IMG/VR virus record: IMGVR_UViG_3300048928_000145
Span: 1-48,683 of that record
DNA: 48,683 nucleotides
Source: a virus
Strand: one strand, 5' to 3'
Under the pieces are notes generated by a model. It was given only the letters and a program-made list of their open reading frames with translations. It searched no databases and had not been told where the DNA came from. Position numbers and translations under genes: made by a program. The first letter of the stretch is position 1. Each line of letters begins with the position of its first letter. Positions 37,997 to 45,193 of the stretch are shown in pieces.

Positions 37997-38278
37997 ATGG
38001 CAACCCTGACTATCGACGGCTTCAATCGTGAATGTGAATGCCAGCATTGCGGCCGACCGCTGAAATTGGGCGTTACGACGGTTGAGCGCGGCACGATTGG
38101 CGCGGATTGCTTTGTCCGCCTGATCGACCGCAACACGAAGCGTTACAGCGGCAACGGCAAGCCTAGCGCGGAGCGCGTCAAGGAATACGCCATCATCGCT
38201 ACGAAGGGCAGCGACTACGCGGGACGCGTGCATGGCCTGTACGGTGCATGGAATGTGTTTGAACTGAAAGCCGCCTAA
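37997..38278 (+). CDS. Small zinc-binding protein
   Basis: The product is 93 residues. CECQHCGRPLKLG (C32 to C37 region) and a later GADCF give a possible three- or four-cysteine zinc site, the pattern of small phage zinc-ribbon proteins. The remainder is basic and helical (RNTKRYSGNGKPSAERVKEY). First gene after promoter copy 6. Function unknown. Confidence 0.63.
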   Translation: MATLTIDGFNRECECQHCGRPLKLGVTTVERGTIGADCFVRLIDRNTKRYSGNGKPSAERVKEYAIIATKGSDYAGRVHGLYGAWNVFELKAA

Positions 38279-38302
38279 CAACCCCGCACCAAGGAAATGA
38301 TC

Positions 38303-38503
38303 ATGAGCAAAATTCTCTCTTCTTATCAGGCCTGCGCCGTGCATGCGGCCATTGAGTCGGGCGCTGACTTTTTCGGGCTTCGCTGGAAATTTGGAGTGTC
38401 GGTCACGTCTGAGGCGGGATGCATCTGCGTCGTGTCCCGTGACGGGCGCGAACTTTATTATTCCGCCGAAGAATTCTCTAACGCCTACACATTCATGCTA
38501 TGA
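38303..38503 (+). CDS. Small protein of unknown function
   Basis: The product is 66 residues. AAGGA lies eight bases before ATG 38303; the ATG two codons earlier is too close to it. The C-terminal half is beta-rich (FGVSVTSEAGCICVVSRDGR, ELYYSAEEFSNA). It overlaps the next gene by four bases. No family recognised. Confidence 0.58.
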   Translation: MSKILSSYQACAVHAAIESGADFFGLRWKFGVSVTSEAGCICVVSRDGRELYYSAEEFSNAYTFML

Positions 38504-39081
38504 AAATACCTACCAAAATGCTTGCCGCCGTTGCGCTTGCTTCGGCCAAAAAGGACATTCGCGAGTACCTACGCGGTGTCTGCGTGGATGGCCCGAACCT
38601 GATCGCGACGGACGGGCACCGAATACACGTCGGCCACATTGGCGGCGATTTCACGGGTCACGTGGTCATCCCGATTGACGTGGTGAAAGACGCGCTTACG
38701 ATCAGCAAGGGCGAGTTTGTCGAACTGGAACAACTCGGCGAGGGGTGGACAATTGCGGGCGGGATCCCGTTTGAACCCGTGGCCGGCAAGTACCCCGAAT
38801 GGCGGCGCGTGGTGCTGGGAGTACAAAAACCGGGATCCGTGCCACCGATGAATGGGTTCTACCTGCACGACGTGGCCCGGGCCGCTAAACTGCTGGGCGA
38901 CAAGCGCGGCGGGTTTGCTATGCACTGCGAGGCTGGCGCGTCGTCGGTACTCTGCAAACTGACCGCGCGTGATGACTTTGTTGCTTTGCTGATGGGGCAA
39001 AGTATGACCGATGCGATCCGCAAAGATCCTTCTAACCCGTGGCATTCCGCCATTCTCCCGGGCCGTCCGGCCTGGATCTAA
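38500..39081 (+). CDS. DNA sliding-clamp-like protein (DnaN domain fragment)
   Basis: The product is 193 residues. The string IREYLRGVCVDGPNLIATDGHRIHV, with ATDGHR, is the hallmark of one domain of bacterial beta clamps; HVVIPIDVVKDAL and EGWTIAGGIPFEP continue the clamp fold. It is about half the length of DnaN and would hold one to two of its three domains. Alone it could act as a trimeric-type clamp for the phage polymerase or interfere with host DnaN. Confidence 0.66.
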   Translation: MKIPTKMLAAVALASAKKDIREYLRGVCVDGPNLIATDGHRIHVGHIGGDFTGHVVIPIDVVKDALTISKGEFVELEQLGEGWTIAGGIPFEPVAGKYPEWRRVVLGVQKPGSVPPMNGFYLHDVARAAKLLGDKRGGFAMHCEAGASSVLCKLTARDDFVALLMGQSMTDAIRKDPSNPWHSAILPGRPAWI

Positions 39082-39095
39082 CCTGGGGCAAGACC

Positions 39096-39320
39096 ATGCA
39101 AAACCTTCACGAACAAATCAACGCGCCGCACATCACCAGCCACAAGCAAGCGGTAGGCTACCTCAAGCAAATCGACAAGATGGTCAAGAATGGCCGGCGT
39201 CTGCGCCATATCGAGGAGCCGCGCTACGTGGCGGCGCCGTCGCGGCACCTGGGCCGCGTGTACGCTAATCATCTGGACTCCAAGCGTACCGTTGCGCAGA
39301 ACAAGCGGGGCCGCAAATGA
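39096..39320 (+). CDS. Small basic protein of unknown function
   Basis: The product is 74 residues. ATG 39096 (MQNLHEQINAPHITSHKQAV) is preferred because the upstream extension lies in the previous gene. GYLKQIDKMVKNGRRLRHIE is a basic helix; the tail is Arg/Lys-rich. ATGA overlap with the next gene. Confidence 0.55.
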   Translation: MQNLHEQINAPHITSHKQAVGYLKQIDKMVKNGRRLRHIEEPRYVAAPSRHLGRVYANHLDSKRTVAQNKRGRK

Positions 39321-39520
39321 AGCAGTCATTCATGTACCGACTTGCGTACGGCACAATGCAGCGCGCCCATAACGTCGGCGGGGATGCACTCGTGAAAGTC
39401 GCGGCTAAGCGATTGGCCGACGCTTGCGGCATCGGGCACAACAAGACCTATGACGCCGCTTTCTTTCAAGGGCTGGGGCGCGGCGTGACAGACACCCTCA
39501 AAATGGAGCGCAAGAAATGA
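39317..39520 (+). CDS. Small helical basic protein
   Basis: The product is 67 residues with ATGA overlaps at both ends. Helices YRLAYGTMQRAHNVGGDALV and KVAAKRLADACGIG. No family recognised. Confidence 0.55.
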   Translation: MKQSFMYRLAYGTMQRAHNVGGDALVKVAAKRLADACGIGHNKTYDAAFFQGLGRGVTDTLKMERKK

Positions 39521-40089
39521 GACTGACCAACGAATTCCGCGACGAGTTGATCGGCCGCGCACTGAAGCACGCCTTTGGCAAGCGTGAGAAGGCGCACGCC
39601 TACAGTGCCGTGGCACTGGCCGACGCGCTCTATGATGTCACGCATGGGGAGGCCGAAAAGATCGCGGTCAAGCTGCCGCAAGGCTGGGTTTCGTGCACCA
39701 ACGAGATCCGCATCGAGGCGGCCGGATTCGCTCACCCCGGGCACCGCACCAATCTGATGAGCAATCGCCTCACCATGTCCCGCGCCCGGCCGTTCCCTCG
39801 CTACACGGCCGACGCAGCGTACAAGGTGGGAGGTGCCCACGCGTTGAATGACCGCGCCCAAGACGTGGCCGGCGAGTTTGCGGCCATCCGCGACGAGAAA
39901 GAGGCGCTTCGGGTCAAGCTGCGCGCCGTGATCTACTCGTGCACGACCCTGGCCAAATTGCGCGAGGCGTGGCCGGAGTGTGAAAAATTCCTGCCCAACA
40001 CGGCGCCCCGGCAATCCCGCGCTCTAGTGCCCGTGGAATTGGTGCCGGAGTTAAACAAGTCTCTCGGCTTGTTGACACCGCGTAAATAA
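39517..40089 (+). CDS. Nmad5-like putative nucleotide-modification-associated protein
   Basis: The product is 190 residues. MRLTNEFRDELIGRALKHAF, followed by a helical region and PQGWVSCTNEIRI, has the opening of the Nmad5 family, named for association with modified-nucleotide gene sets in phages. The end (TTLAKLREAWPECEKFL) is a helix pair often found after it. No enzyme activity is established for the family. Its stop overlaps promoter copy 7. Nearby dUTPase and the methyltransferase fit a theme of nucleotide handling. Confidence 0.62.
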   Translation: MRLTNEFRDELIGRALKHAFGKREKAHAYSAVALADALYDVTHGEAEKIAVKLPQGWVSCTNEIRIEAAGFAHPGHRTNLMSNRLTMSRARPFPRYTADAAYKVGGAHALNDRAQDVAGEFAAIRDEKEALRVKLRAVIYSCTTLAKLREAWPECEKFLPNTAPRQSRALVPVELVPELNKSLGLLTPRK

Positions 40090-40101
40090 GCGATGTACTA
40101 T
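40072..40101 (+). promoter_or_regulatory. Rightward promoter with shared operator element (copy 7)
   Basis: TTGACA (40072-40077), an 18-base spacer and TACTAT (40096-40101), the best -10 of the set. The element is TTGACACCGCGTAAATAAG. Confidence 0.75.
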
Positions 40102-40102
40102 G

Positions 40103-40126
40103 GAGACTCTTAGCCGAGTCTCTTTT
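40103..40126 (+). promoter_or_regulatory. 5' leader hairpin with T tract (attenuator-like or stabilising)
   Basis: GAGACTC-TTAGCC-GAGTCTC (40103-40122) followed by TTTT. It begins two bases after the -10 box of promoter copy 7, so it forms at the extreme 5' end of the RNA, or partly overlaps its start. It could act as an early attenuator or as a 5' hairpin that protects the message. Confidence 0.6.
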
Positions 40127-40143
40127 CTATTGGAGGGTAGCAA

Positions 40144-40224
40144 ATGCACCCGATTACCTATGCCGTTATCTCGTGGGCCTTCTGGTTGGCTTGCGGCGCG
40201 GCTTTCATCAAGTGGGGAATGTGA
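40144..40224 (+). CDS. 26-residue single-span membrane peptide
   Basis: GGAGG lies seven bases before the ATG. The whole peptide (MHPITYAVISWAFWLACGAA then FIKWGM) is one membrane helix with a short basic end. It is the first gene of the transcript from promoter copy 7. The strong ribosome-binding site is the main support. Confidence 0.62.
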   Translation: MHPITYAVISWAFWLACGAAFIKWGM

Positions 40225-40225
40225 A

Positions 40226-40678
40226 ATGAAAGTCAAAAAGCTTTATCCCGATGCGCAGTTGCCGACGTACGCGACGGAGGGTAGCGCCTGCTTCGATTTG
40301 TACGCGTACATGCCGGGCGTTGGGGTGATCGACTTGGGCGGGACAGTATGGTCGGACGACGCCTTAACCTTTGACACGGGGTTGGCCTTCGAGATCCCGC
40401 CGGGATGGTGCATGCTGATCTTTAGCCGTAGCGGCCACGGGTTTAAGAATGACGTGCGCTTGGCTAACTGCGTAGGCGTGATCGACTCGGACTATCGCGA
40501 GGAAGTCAAGGTGCGACTCTCGGCCGATCAGCCCTTGCGCCGGAGTCTAGGGGTCAAGCACGGCGACCGTATCGCCCAGGGCATGCTAGTGCCGGTCGAG
40601 CGCGTCACTTTTGAAGAGGTGGATTTCTTGGACAAGCCGGGCACGCGCTCCGGTGGTTTCGGGAGTACCGGACGATGA
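40226..40678 (+). CDS. dut: dUTPase (trimeric deoxyuridine triphosphatase)
   Basis: The product is 150 residues. It hydrolyses dUTP to dUMP and pyrophosphate, keeping uracil out of phage DNA. The five motifs are present in order: GSACFDLYAY (motif 1), FSRSGHGFKND (motif 2), GVIDSDYREEVKV (motif 3, with the catalytic Asp in VID and Tyr), RIAQGMLVPV (motif 4) and RSGGFGSTG (motif 5). The usual Pro-Arg-Ser-Gly in motif 2 reads Ser-Arg-Ser-Gly here. ATG 40226 follows the membrane-peptide stop directly; it overlaps the next gene by four bases. Confidence 0.93.
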   Translation: MKVKKLYPDAQLPTYATEGSACFDLYAYMPGVGVIDLGGTVWSDDALTFDTGLAFEIPPGWCMLIFSRSGHGFKNDVRLANCVGVIDSDYREEVKVRLSADQPLRRSLGVKHGDRIAQGMLVPVERVTFEEVDFLDKPGTRSGGFGSTGR

Positions 40679-41007
40679 ATACCGAAGACCGCTACGCCGC
40701 TGTGCGCGCCCTCGCGATGCGGCCGAAAGACACCATTTTTGCCCTCGCCCTCGAAGCGGCGGAATTGTCCGGTGTCGACTTGTCGGAACGCCCATCGGCG
40801 GAACAGTTTGATGCGTGGGCCGATGCCGTGGGCGAAGTGTTGCGCACGCTGGATCTGCACCATTACGAGATCCGATACCGAATCGGTGGTTTTGGAGAGC
40901 CGGCCGAGTGGGGAGAGTGGTTGCCTTGCCCCAAAGACGTCTACCGCTCGGCGACCATGCTCCGCGCGTCGAACATTCTTCAAACCCGCATTGTGGCTGG
41001 AGCATGA
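40675..41007 (+). CDS. Protein of unknown function
   Basis: The product is 110 residues. Begins on an ATGA overlap with dUTPase. Helical N-terminus (RYAAVRALAMRPKDTIFALA; WADAVGEVLRTLDL), beta-rich C-terminus (YEIRYRIGGFGEPAEWGEWL). No family recognised. Confidence 0.58.
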   Translation: MNTEDRYAAVRALAMRPKDTIFALALEAAELSGVDLSERPSAEQFDAWADAVGEVLRTLDLHHYEIRYRIGGFGEPAEWGEWLPCPKDVYRSATMLRASNILQTRIVAGA

Positions 41008-41009
41008 TC

Positions 41010-41333
41010 ATGGCTAACTTTGTCGCAGGTAAAGCGCTGTTGGTCATCCGCCGCGTGGCCGCTGATCATTTCTGGGTCGACTCTCACATCCAAAGCCTGA
41101 CCCATTCCAGCAATTGCCGCGATGCGGCCATGGACTGGGCGACCGAAGAACTGGGGTTGATGGAATGGCCTAGTCTGCGGCCGGCGCATAGTTGCACGCG
41201 TCGGATGGCGATCGGGGACACTATGCGCGTGGCCGTCACGTTTCGCGTCGAGGGCTGGACCAACGCGGACGGCGAGGGTGATTCGGAGTTGCACATTGAG
41301 AAGGCGCGATGCTTGCGGCACCAGCATGGATGA
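41010..41333 (+). CDS. Protein of unknown function
   Basis: The product is 107 residues. ATG 41010 is chosen because GGAG lies seven bases upstream; ATG 41004 sits almost on that site. Beta-rich (ALLVIRRVAADHFWVDSHIQ; DTMRVAVTFRVEGWTNADGE) with a Cys/His-containing C-terminus (RCLRHQHG). No family recognised. Confidence 0.58.
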   Translation: MANFVAGKALLVIRRVAADHFWVDSHIQSLTHSSNCRDAAMDWATEELGLMEWPSLRPAHSCTRRMAIGDTMRVAVTFRVEGWTNADGEGDSELHIEKARCLRHQHG

Positions 41334-41529
41334 GAAAGAGGTTTTTGAACTTGCCGATTTGATTCTCGGCGAGAAGTACAACCGGGCCAACGTCAAAACC
41401 CTGGCCGATGCAATCTTTGCCGCGGGGATCAAGCGTGGCGCCCAGATGATGCGCGCAGCTAACAACCGTTGCACGTGCGCTATCGGCCACATTCACGCGG
41501 AGGATTGCCCCGCGTATACGGAGGAATGA
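41326..41529 (+). CDS. Small protein with C-terminal Cys/His cluster
   Basis: The product is 67 residues from ATG 41326, overlapping the previous stop. A helical first half (DEKEVFELADLILGEKYNRA) is followed by NRCTCAIGHIHAEDCPAYTE, a CxC-x4-HxH-x3-C cluster that could bind zinc. Short proteins with this end are common in phage accessory regions. Confidence 0.6.
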   Translation: MDEKEVFELADLILGEKYNRANVKTLADAIFAAGIKRGAQMMRAANNRCTCAIGHIHAEDCPAYTEE

Positions 41530-41532
41530 ATC

Positions 41533-43749
41533 ATGACTGACCAGAACAACGCCGCCCAGGCGGAATTACGCGAAGCCCTGAACCTGTTGGCCGACCACGA
41601 AAAAGCACTCACCTATGTCAAGTCGAAAGGCCACGACACCGACAAAGCCGAACGTTGCGTGCAAGCCGCGCAGGAGCGTGTAGACGCCCTGCTGTCCAAG
41701 CTGCGCGCGGAGGGTGTGCAGGCGGACGATGAGCGGGCGGCGTTCGAGGCCTGGTTTACTGAGAAAGCTAAAACTCTCCCGCTCCTGAAAAACGAAAGCG
41801 TCTTTCGTTACGCCGGCGGCCAGTACGTCAGCGACTGGGCGTTATTTGGCTGGATGGTATGGGGTACCCGCGCCGCCCTGGCAAGCGCCCCTGTTCCGCC
41901 GGCCGAAGTCCTGGACGCGCTGAACTGGCTGGACGATTTCGTGGCGCGCTGCAATGGCGATGATCGCGGAGTGTGCGAGTCGGTCAACCTGCTGCGCCGG
42001 GCATTGGCAAGCGCCCCTGCGACCTGCGCCCATCAATTCCACTTCTTCGGCGAACAGAAAGAGCGCCGTTGCAATCGCTGCAACGCCCTGGATTCCAAGG
42101 CAAGCGCCCCTGTAGCTTGCAATTGCCCTGGGGGTAACAAGCCTGCGGACTTGCACGCACCGAATTGCCCTATCCGTGTAGCCAAGGCCTCATTGCTTGA
42201 TCCGTATGACGGAGGCACTTGGGTGGCAAGCGCCCCTGTAGCCGATGGCTGGCAACCGATCAAGACCGCGCCGCAAGGTGTGCGCGTGCTGTTTGGGCCG
42301 CGCCATGCTCCAGTAGTGGGCATCGTAAAGCACTACGAAGACGCGGATGGCGACGAGCCGGACATTGTCTGCAACGTGGTCCACTACAACGACACCGTCC
42401 TGGTTGCGGACTACCGCTGTTCGGAGTGGGCACCCCTGGCAAGCGCCCCTGTAGCCAATGCCCTGACCCAACAAGACGTTTTCGACCGCTTCCAGTTTCT
42501 GGAAGGTCTGGTGAACGCCAACACATACCGCAAAATTGCGGAAACAGCGCATGCCCTTTACGAATCCGGCGCGCCGTGGCCCAACATGGAGCAAACCATC
42601 CGCGACCTGCGCGCCGAGCTTGGCTATGTGAAGCAGTACGGGCCGCGCGTACTGCCTGACCTGTGCCCGCCTGCCACGTCACGCGACCGCTGGATGTATG
42701 AGCAAGGGCGATTGGCCGAGCGTGCAAGCGCCGCCGTGGACGCGGAAGCCGAAGACGGGGATTTCCTGGTCCGTCTGTTTGCGGAGCTGGACACCTGGCG
42801 CGCCGAAGACTGGAACGAGCTGATAGAACGCCGCCCTGCCATCCTCGCGCTGCTGCGGCCCCTGGTCCTGGCAAGCGCCCCTGTAGCCGATGAGCGGGCG
42901 GCGTTCGAGGTTGAGTACGCCAAAGAACTGTGCGCAAGAGGCACGCCGCCGACGTTCGCCGCATTCTTGAGGAACCCGGACGACTCCTACGCGCTACCTA
43001 TCGTTGAACGGGCCTGGGCCATGTGGCAAGCCCGCGCCGCCCTGGCAAGCGTCCCTGTAGCCGATACGCAATTGCCGGTGCGCTACTACAAAGACGGTGG
43101 CACCACTCACGCGGTTTACGGTAGTAGTTCGATTACCTACGTTGAGAAGCTACGCGCCGCCCTGGCAAGCGCCCCTGTAGCCGGGGAGCGATTCGAAAGG
43201 GAGGCGCTACGCCGAGACGAGCGGCTGCGCGAAGCCTCCTCTACCTTCCTGAATGCCTATCGCGCTCGCTATGGCGGGATCTATGGGCAGATCAAGAAGC
43301 ACGCGCCTCTGCAAGATCAGGTGTTGGCGCTAGTGTTCGCCTCGCGCGAAGCGCCGCCATCGGACGATGCCGCGCCCCAGGCCAGCGAGGCGCAAAAGCC
43401 TATCGGTTACGTGGCTGAATGGGGCGCGACCAGCAAGGTAGACGGGCATTTCCTCGTCGTCCATAGATCCCGAATCACAGATAAGCACCAAGCGGAAATA
43501 ACCGCTAAACAGTGGTCCGATAAATCCCCTGATTATGGGCCGATGAGGGCTACTGCTGTTTATGCCGCGCCCCAGGTCAGCGCCTCGCTGGAATTTGCGG
43601 CGAATGAATGCGAGAGGTGCGCCCAATCCATGGCCGGGTTGTTATCGTCCGAATTGATTCCGGCCGTGCGCGTCATGCTTTCTCAAGCCAAAAGGTTCCG
43701 CGCTATGAGCCAAGGGTTGCCGTGCCCCGAAGATGCGACATGGCGTTGA
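41533..43749 (+). CDS. Mosaic accessory protein of modules joined by ASAPVA linkers (Ea22-like content)
   Basis: This 738-residue protein is a chain of unlike modules separated by the linker LASAPVA (eight copies) and AAPQASEA (two copies). Recognisable pieces are an N-terminal coiled coil, ADDERAAFEAWFTEK...GWMVWGTRAAL (an Ea22-like unit, residues about 65-115), a Cys/His unit (CAHQFHFFGEQKERRCNRCN), GWQPIKTAPQGVRVLFGPRH (DUF551-like), a second ADERAAFE unit near 455, and a C-terminal AMSQGLPCPEDATW unit shared with the next-but-one gene. No catalytic motif. The linkers are almost identical at DNA level (separate entries). Likely an early accessory or anti-host protein that evolves by module exchange. 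Confidence 0.72.
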   Translation: MTDQNNAAQAELREALNLLADHEKALTYVKSKGHDTDKAERCVQAAQERVDALLSKLRAEGVQADDERAAFEAWFTEKAKTLPLLKNESVFRYAGGQYVSDWALFGWMVWGTRAALASAPVPPAEVLDALNWLDDFVARCNGDDRGVCESVNLLRRALASAPATCAHQFHFFGEQKERRCNRCNALDSKASAPVACNCPGGNKPADLHAPNCPIRVAKASLLDPYDGGTWVASAPVADGWQPIKTAPQGVRVLFGPRHAPVVGIVKHYEDADGDEPDIVCNVVHYNDTVLVADYRCSEWAPLASAPVANALTQQDVFDRFQFLEGLVNANTYRKIAETAHALYESGAPWPNMEQTIRDLRAELGYVKQYGPRVLPDLCPPATSRDRWMYEQGRLAERASAAVDAEAEDGDFLVRLFAELDTWRAEDWNELIERRPAILALLRPLVLASAPVADERAAFEVEYAKELCARGTPPTFAAFLRNPDDSYALPIVERAWAMWQARAALASVPVADTQLPVRYYKDGGTTHAVYGSSSITYVEKLRAALASAPVAGERFEREALRRDERLREASSTFLNAYRARYGGIYGQIKKHAPLQDQVLALVFASREAPPSDDAAPQASEAQKPIGYVAEWGATSKVDGHFLVVHRSRITDKHQAEITAKQWSDKSPDYGPMRATAVYAAPQVSASLEFAANECERCAQSMAGLLSSELIPAVRVMLSQAKRFRAMSQGLPCPEDATWR
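41878..43182 (+). repeat. Dispersed 19-bp linker repeat A, eight copies
   Basis: GGCAAGCGCCCCTGTAGCC or a near copy begins at about 41879, 42006, 42099, 42225, 42439, 42869, 43044 and 43164. All are in the same frame and encode ASAPVA or a close variant. Three copies share more sequence upstream (CGCGCCGCCCTGG). Spacing is irregular (about 90 to 430 bases), so this is not a satellite or CRISPR. Confidence 0.9.
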
Positions 43750-44790
43750 TTGCCATGTGCGCCGGCTGCTTCGTGTGGACGGCGCTATACCATCTATTAC
43801 CCGATAAAACCTACGCCAAGAATCGAAGAGTCTGGAGAACGATTTACAACGTAGGCTTTTACTCAATAGTCGCGGTGTCTGCCGCGGCGTTCTCAAAATG
43901 GTGAACACGATGCAAGAATCTTTTGATGGTGACCTGGACGCAGCACTTGGCGCCGCGCTATGCCGTGCGGAGACTGCTGAGCGCAAATGGCACGAGTACC
44001 GCGCCTGCGCTGAGCGCTATCTTTTCCTTCGCGATCACGCGGGGGCTGCTTGGGCCTCCTGGGTCGATACCTCAGACTCCGGTCCCGAGCATCGTAAGGA
44101 CTCGGAGATTGACGCGGCCATCCTGGAAATGCGTCGCAAGGGTACTTGGGGAACGTTGAAAGACTCGTCTGACGAAACCGTTGGCGCGCGCTTGGGCACC
44201 TTGCGCGAGGCGTCGGACCTGTGCGAAGCAAACGCCAAATTCCTCGAAGATATGCGCGCCCCGGATCTCGGCCACGTGATTCGAGCGCTACGCCAACAAG
44301 CCCGACGGTTTGAGGCAATGAGCCAAGAGCTTGCCCACCCTGCTTTCTATGACCCGAGGCAGGGTACCGGCGCACCCGTAGCCGGGGAGGCGCAAAGATC
44401 CGTCGCGTGGGAGAACTTCCCGGCCTATCTGATTGACCATTGCGAAGGCGACACAATCAGCGAGGAAGGGCTACAGCGCGCGCTGTCCCGGATGCTGGCT
44501 GATCCGAAGTATGCCGCGCCCCAGGCCAGCGAGGCGCAGCAGCCGGCGCTGGCCGTCTGGTACGGTTCTATGCCGGAGTCGAATGGTAAGAGCAACTGGA
44601 CCGCCATTCTGCACCGCAAGGGAGAAGGCCTGATGGACGGCCCTCACATCACTATCGACCGTTCCGAGTACCCGGACCGCGTGCGGTATGAAGCAGACCG
44701 TATGCGTTATCTGATCGGTGAAATAGCTGATGAACCGTGCATTCTGGACTACGACGCGGACAAGTGCGACGCCGCGCCCCAGGCCAATAC
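43369..44790 (+). repeat. Dispersed linker repeat B, four copies
   Basis: GCCGCGCCCCAGGCCAGC begins at 43369 and 44513 (both continue GAGGCGCA), with shorter copies at 43564 and 44771. It encodes AAPQAS(EA). Copies occur in two genes separated by an unrelated membrane-protein gene. Confidence 0.88.
43740..43904 (+). CDS. Small two-span membrane protein
   Basis: The product is 54 residues. ATG 43740 overlaps the previous gene by ten bases. Hydrophobic helices at residues 2-18 (ALIAMCAGCFVWTALYHLL) and 37-51 (VGFYSIVAVSAAAF), joined by a basic loop (DKTYAKNRRVWR). It separates the two mosaic genes. No family recognised. Confidence 0.6.
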   Translation: MALIAMCAGCFVWTALYHLLPDKTYAKNRRVWRTIYNVGFYSIVAVSAAAFSKW

Positions 44791-44827
44791 GCAGCCCATC
44801 GTGATCGATGAGCGTGGCGGCACGTAG
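43898..44827 (+). CDS. Second mosaic accessory protein with AAPQASEA linkers
   Basis: The product is 309 residues. ATG 43898 overlaps the previous stop; ATG 43910 is also possible, and no strong ribosome-binding site decides. Modules: helical N-terminus with a YLFLRDHAGAAWASWVDTSD unit and SEIDAAILEMRRKGTWG, then LCEANAKFLEDMRAP...RRFEAMSQELAHPAF, which is related to the C-terminus of the 738-residue mosaic protein. A variant linker GAPVAGEAQ follows, then AAPQASEAQQPALAVWYGSM, and a short end AAPQANTQPIVI. Unknown function; a paralogue by recombination of the large neighbour. Confidence 0.68.
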   Translation: MVNTMQESFDGDLDAALGAALCRAETAERKWHEYRACAERYLFLRDHAGAAWASWVDTSDSGPEHRKDSEIDAAILEMRRKGTWGTLKDSSDETVGARLGTLREASDLCEANAKFLEDMRAPDLGHVIRALRQQARRFEAMSQELAHPAFYDPRQGTGAPVAGEAQRSVAWENFPAYLIDHCEGDTISEEGLQRALSRMLADPKYAAPQASEAQQPALAVWYGSMPESNGKSNWTAILHRKGEGLMDGPHITIDRSEYPDRVRYEADRMRYLIGEIADEPCILDYDADKCDAAPQANTQPIVIDERGGT

Positions 44828-44845
44828 CTGTTGTAGACCCCAAGC

Positions 44846-44870
44846 AAACCCGTCCATGTGGCGGGTTTTT
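44846..44870 (+). terminator. Rho-independent terminator after the mosaic genes
   Basis: AAACCCG (44846-44852) pairs with CGGGTTT (44862-44868), followed by TT. It separates the accessory block from the HTH regulators. Confidence 0.78.
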
Positions 44871-44881
44871 ATTTGCGCTAG

Positions 44882-44899
44882 ACTTACAACCATGTAAGT
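44882..44899. promoter_or_regulatory. Palindromic operator before the first HTH gene
   Basis: ACTTACA-ACCA-TGTAAGT is a perfect 7-bp inverted repeat. It overlaps a possible -10 box (TAGACT, 44879-44884) and lies 16 bases before the ATG at 44915, the right place for self-repression by the HTH proteins. A near copy is inside the second HTH gene. Confidence 0.66.
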
Positions 44900-44914
44900 G
44901 GGAGATTTGAGCGG

Positions 44915-45193
44915 ATGAACCGCAACGATATTTTGGAAGAGGCGGCGAGGGAACTGGAGGCGAACGGCTTGGCGTCGAGCGCGGCAATCGTGCGCGCCAT
45001 GCGGACTACGCCAAAGGCCGGAGCGAATCGTACGGACAGGCTACGGCGTCTGATGCGCTTGCACGGGCTGACCGCGGCGGATCTCGGCGTTATTCTGGCC
45101 AAGTCCCCGAACACTGTGGCCGCCTGGCGTGTGGGCAACCATTGCGCCATCCCCGCTTCAACATTGGAATTGCTGGAGAGTATGTATGCGTGA
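44915..45193 (+). CDS. HTH regulator, single domain
   Basis: The product is 92 residues. After a helical N-terminus (ILEEAARELEANGLASSAAI) comes an XRE-like unit, RLRRLMRLHGLTAADLGVIL then AKSPNTVAAWRVGNHCAIPASTLELLE. This unit recurs twice in the next gene with the shared core V-x2-W-R. It overlaps that gene by eight bases. It sits between the accessory genes and the late promoter region, so control of late genes is likely. Confidence 0.78.
   Translation: MNRNDILEEAARELEANGLASSAAIVRAMRTTPKAGANRTDRLRRLMRLHGLTAADLGVILAKSPNTVAAWRVGNHCAIPASTLELLESMYA

Noticed and set aside
41878-43182. Repeated 19-mers resembling a CRISPR array
   Set aside because: Spacing is irregular, the repeats are not palindromic in the CRISPR manner, and all are in frame within one long coding sequence as protein linkers.
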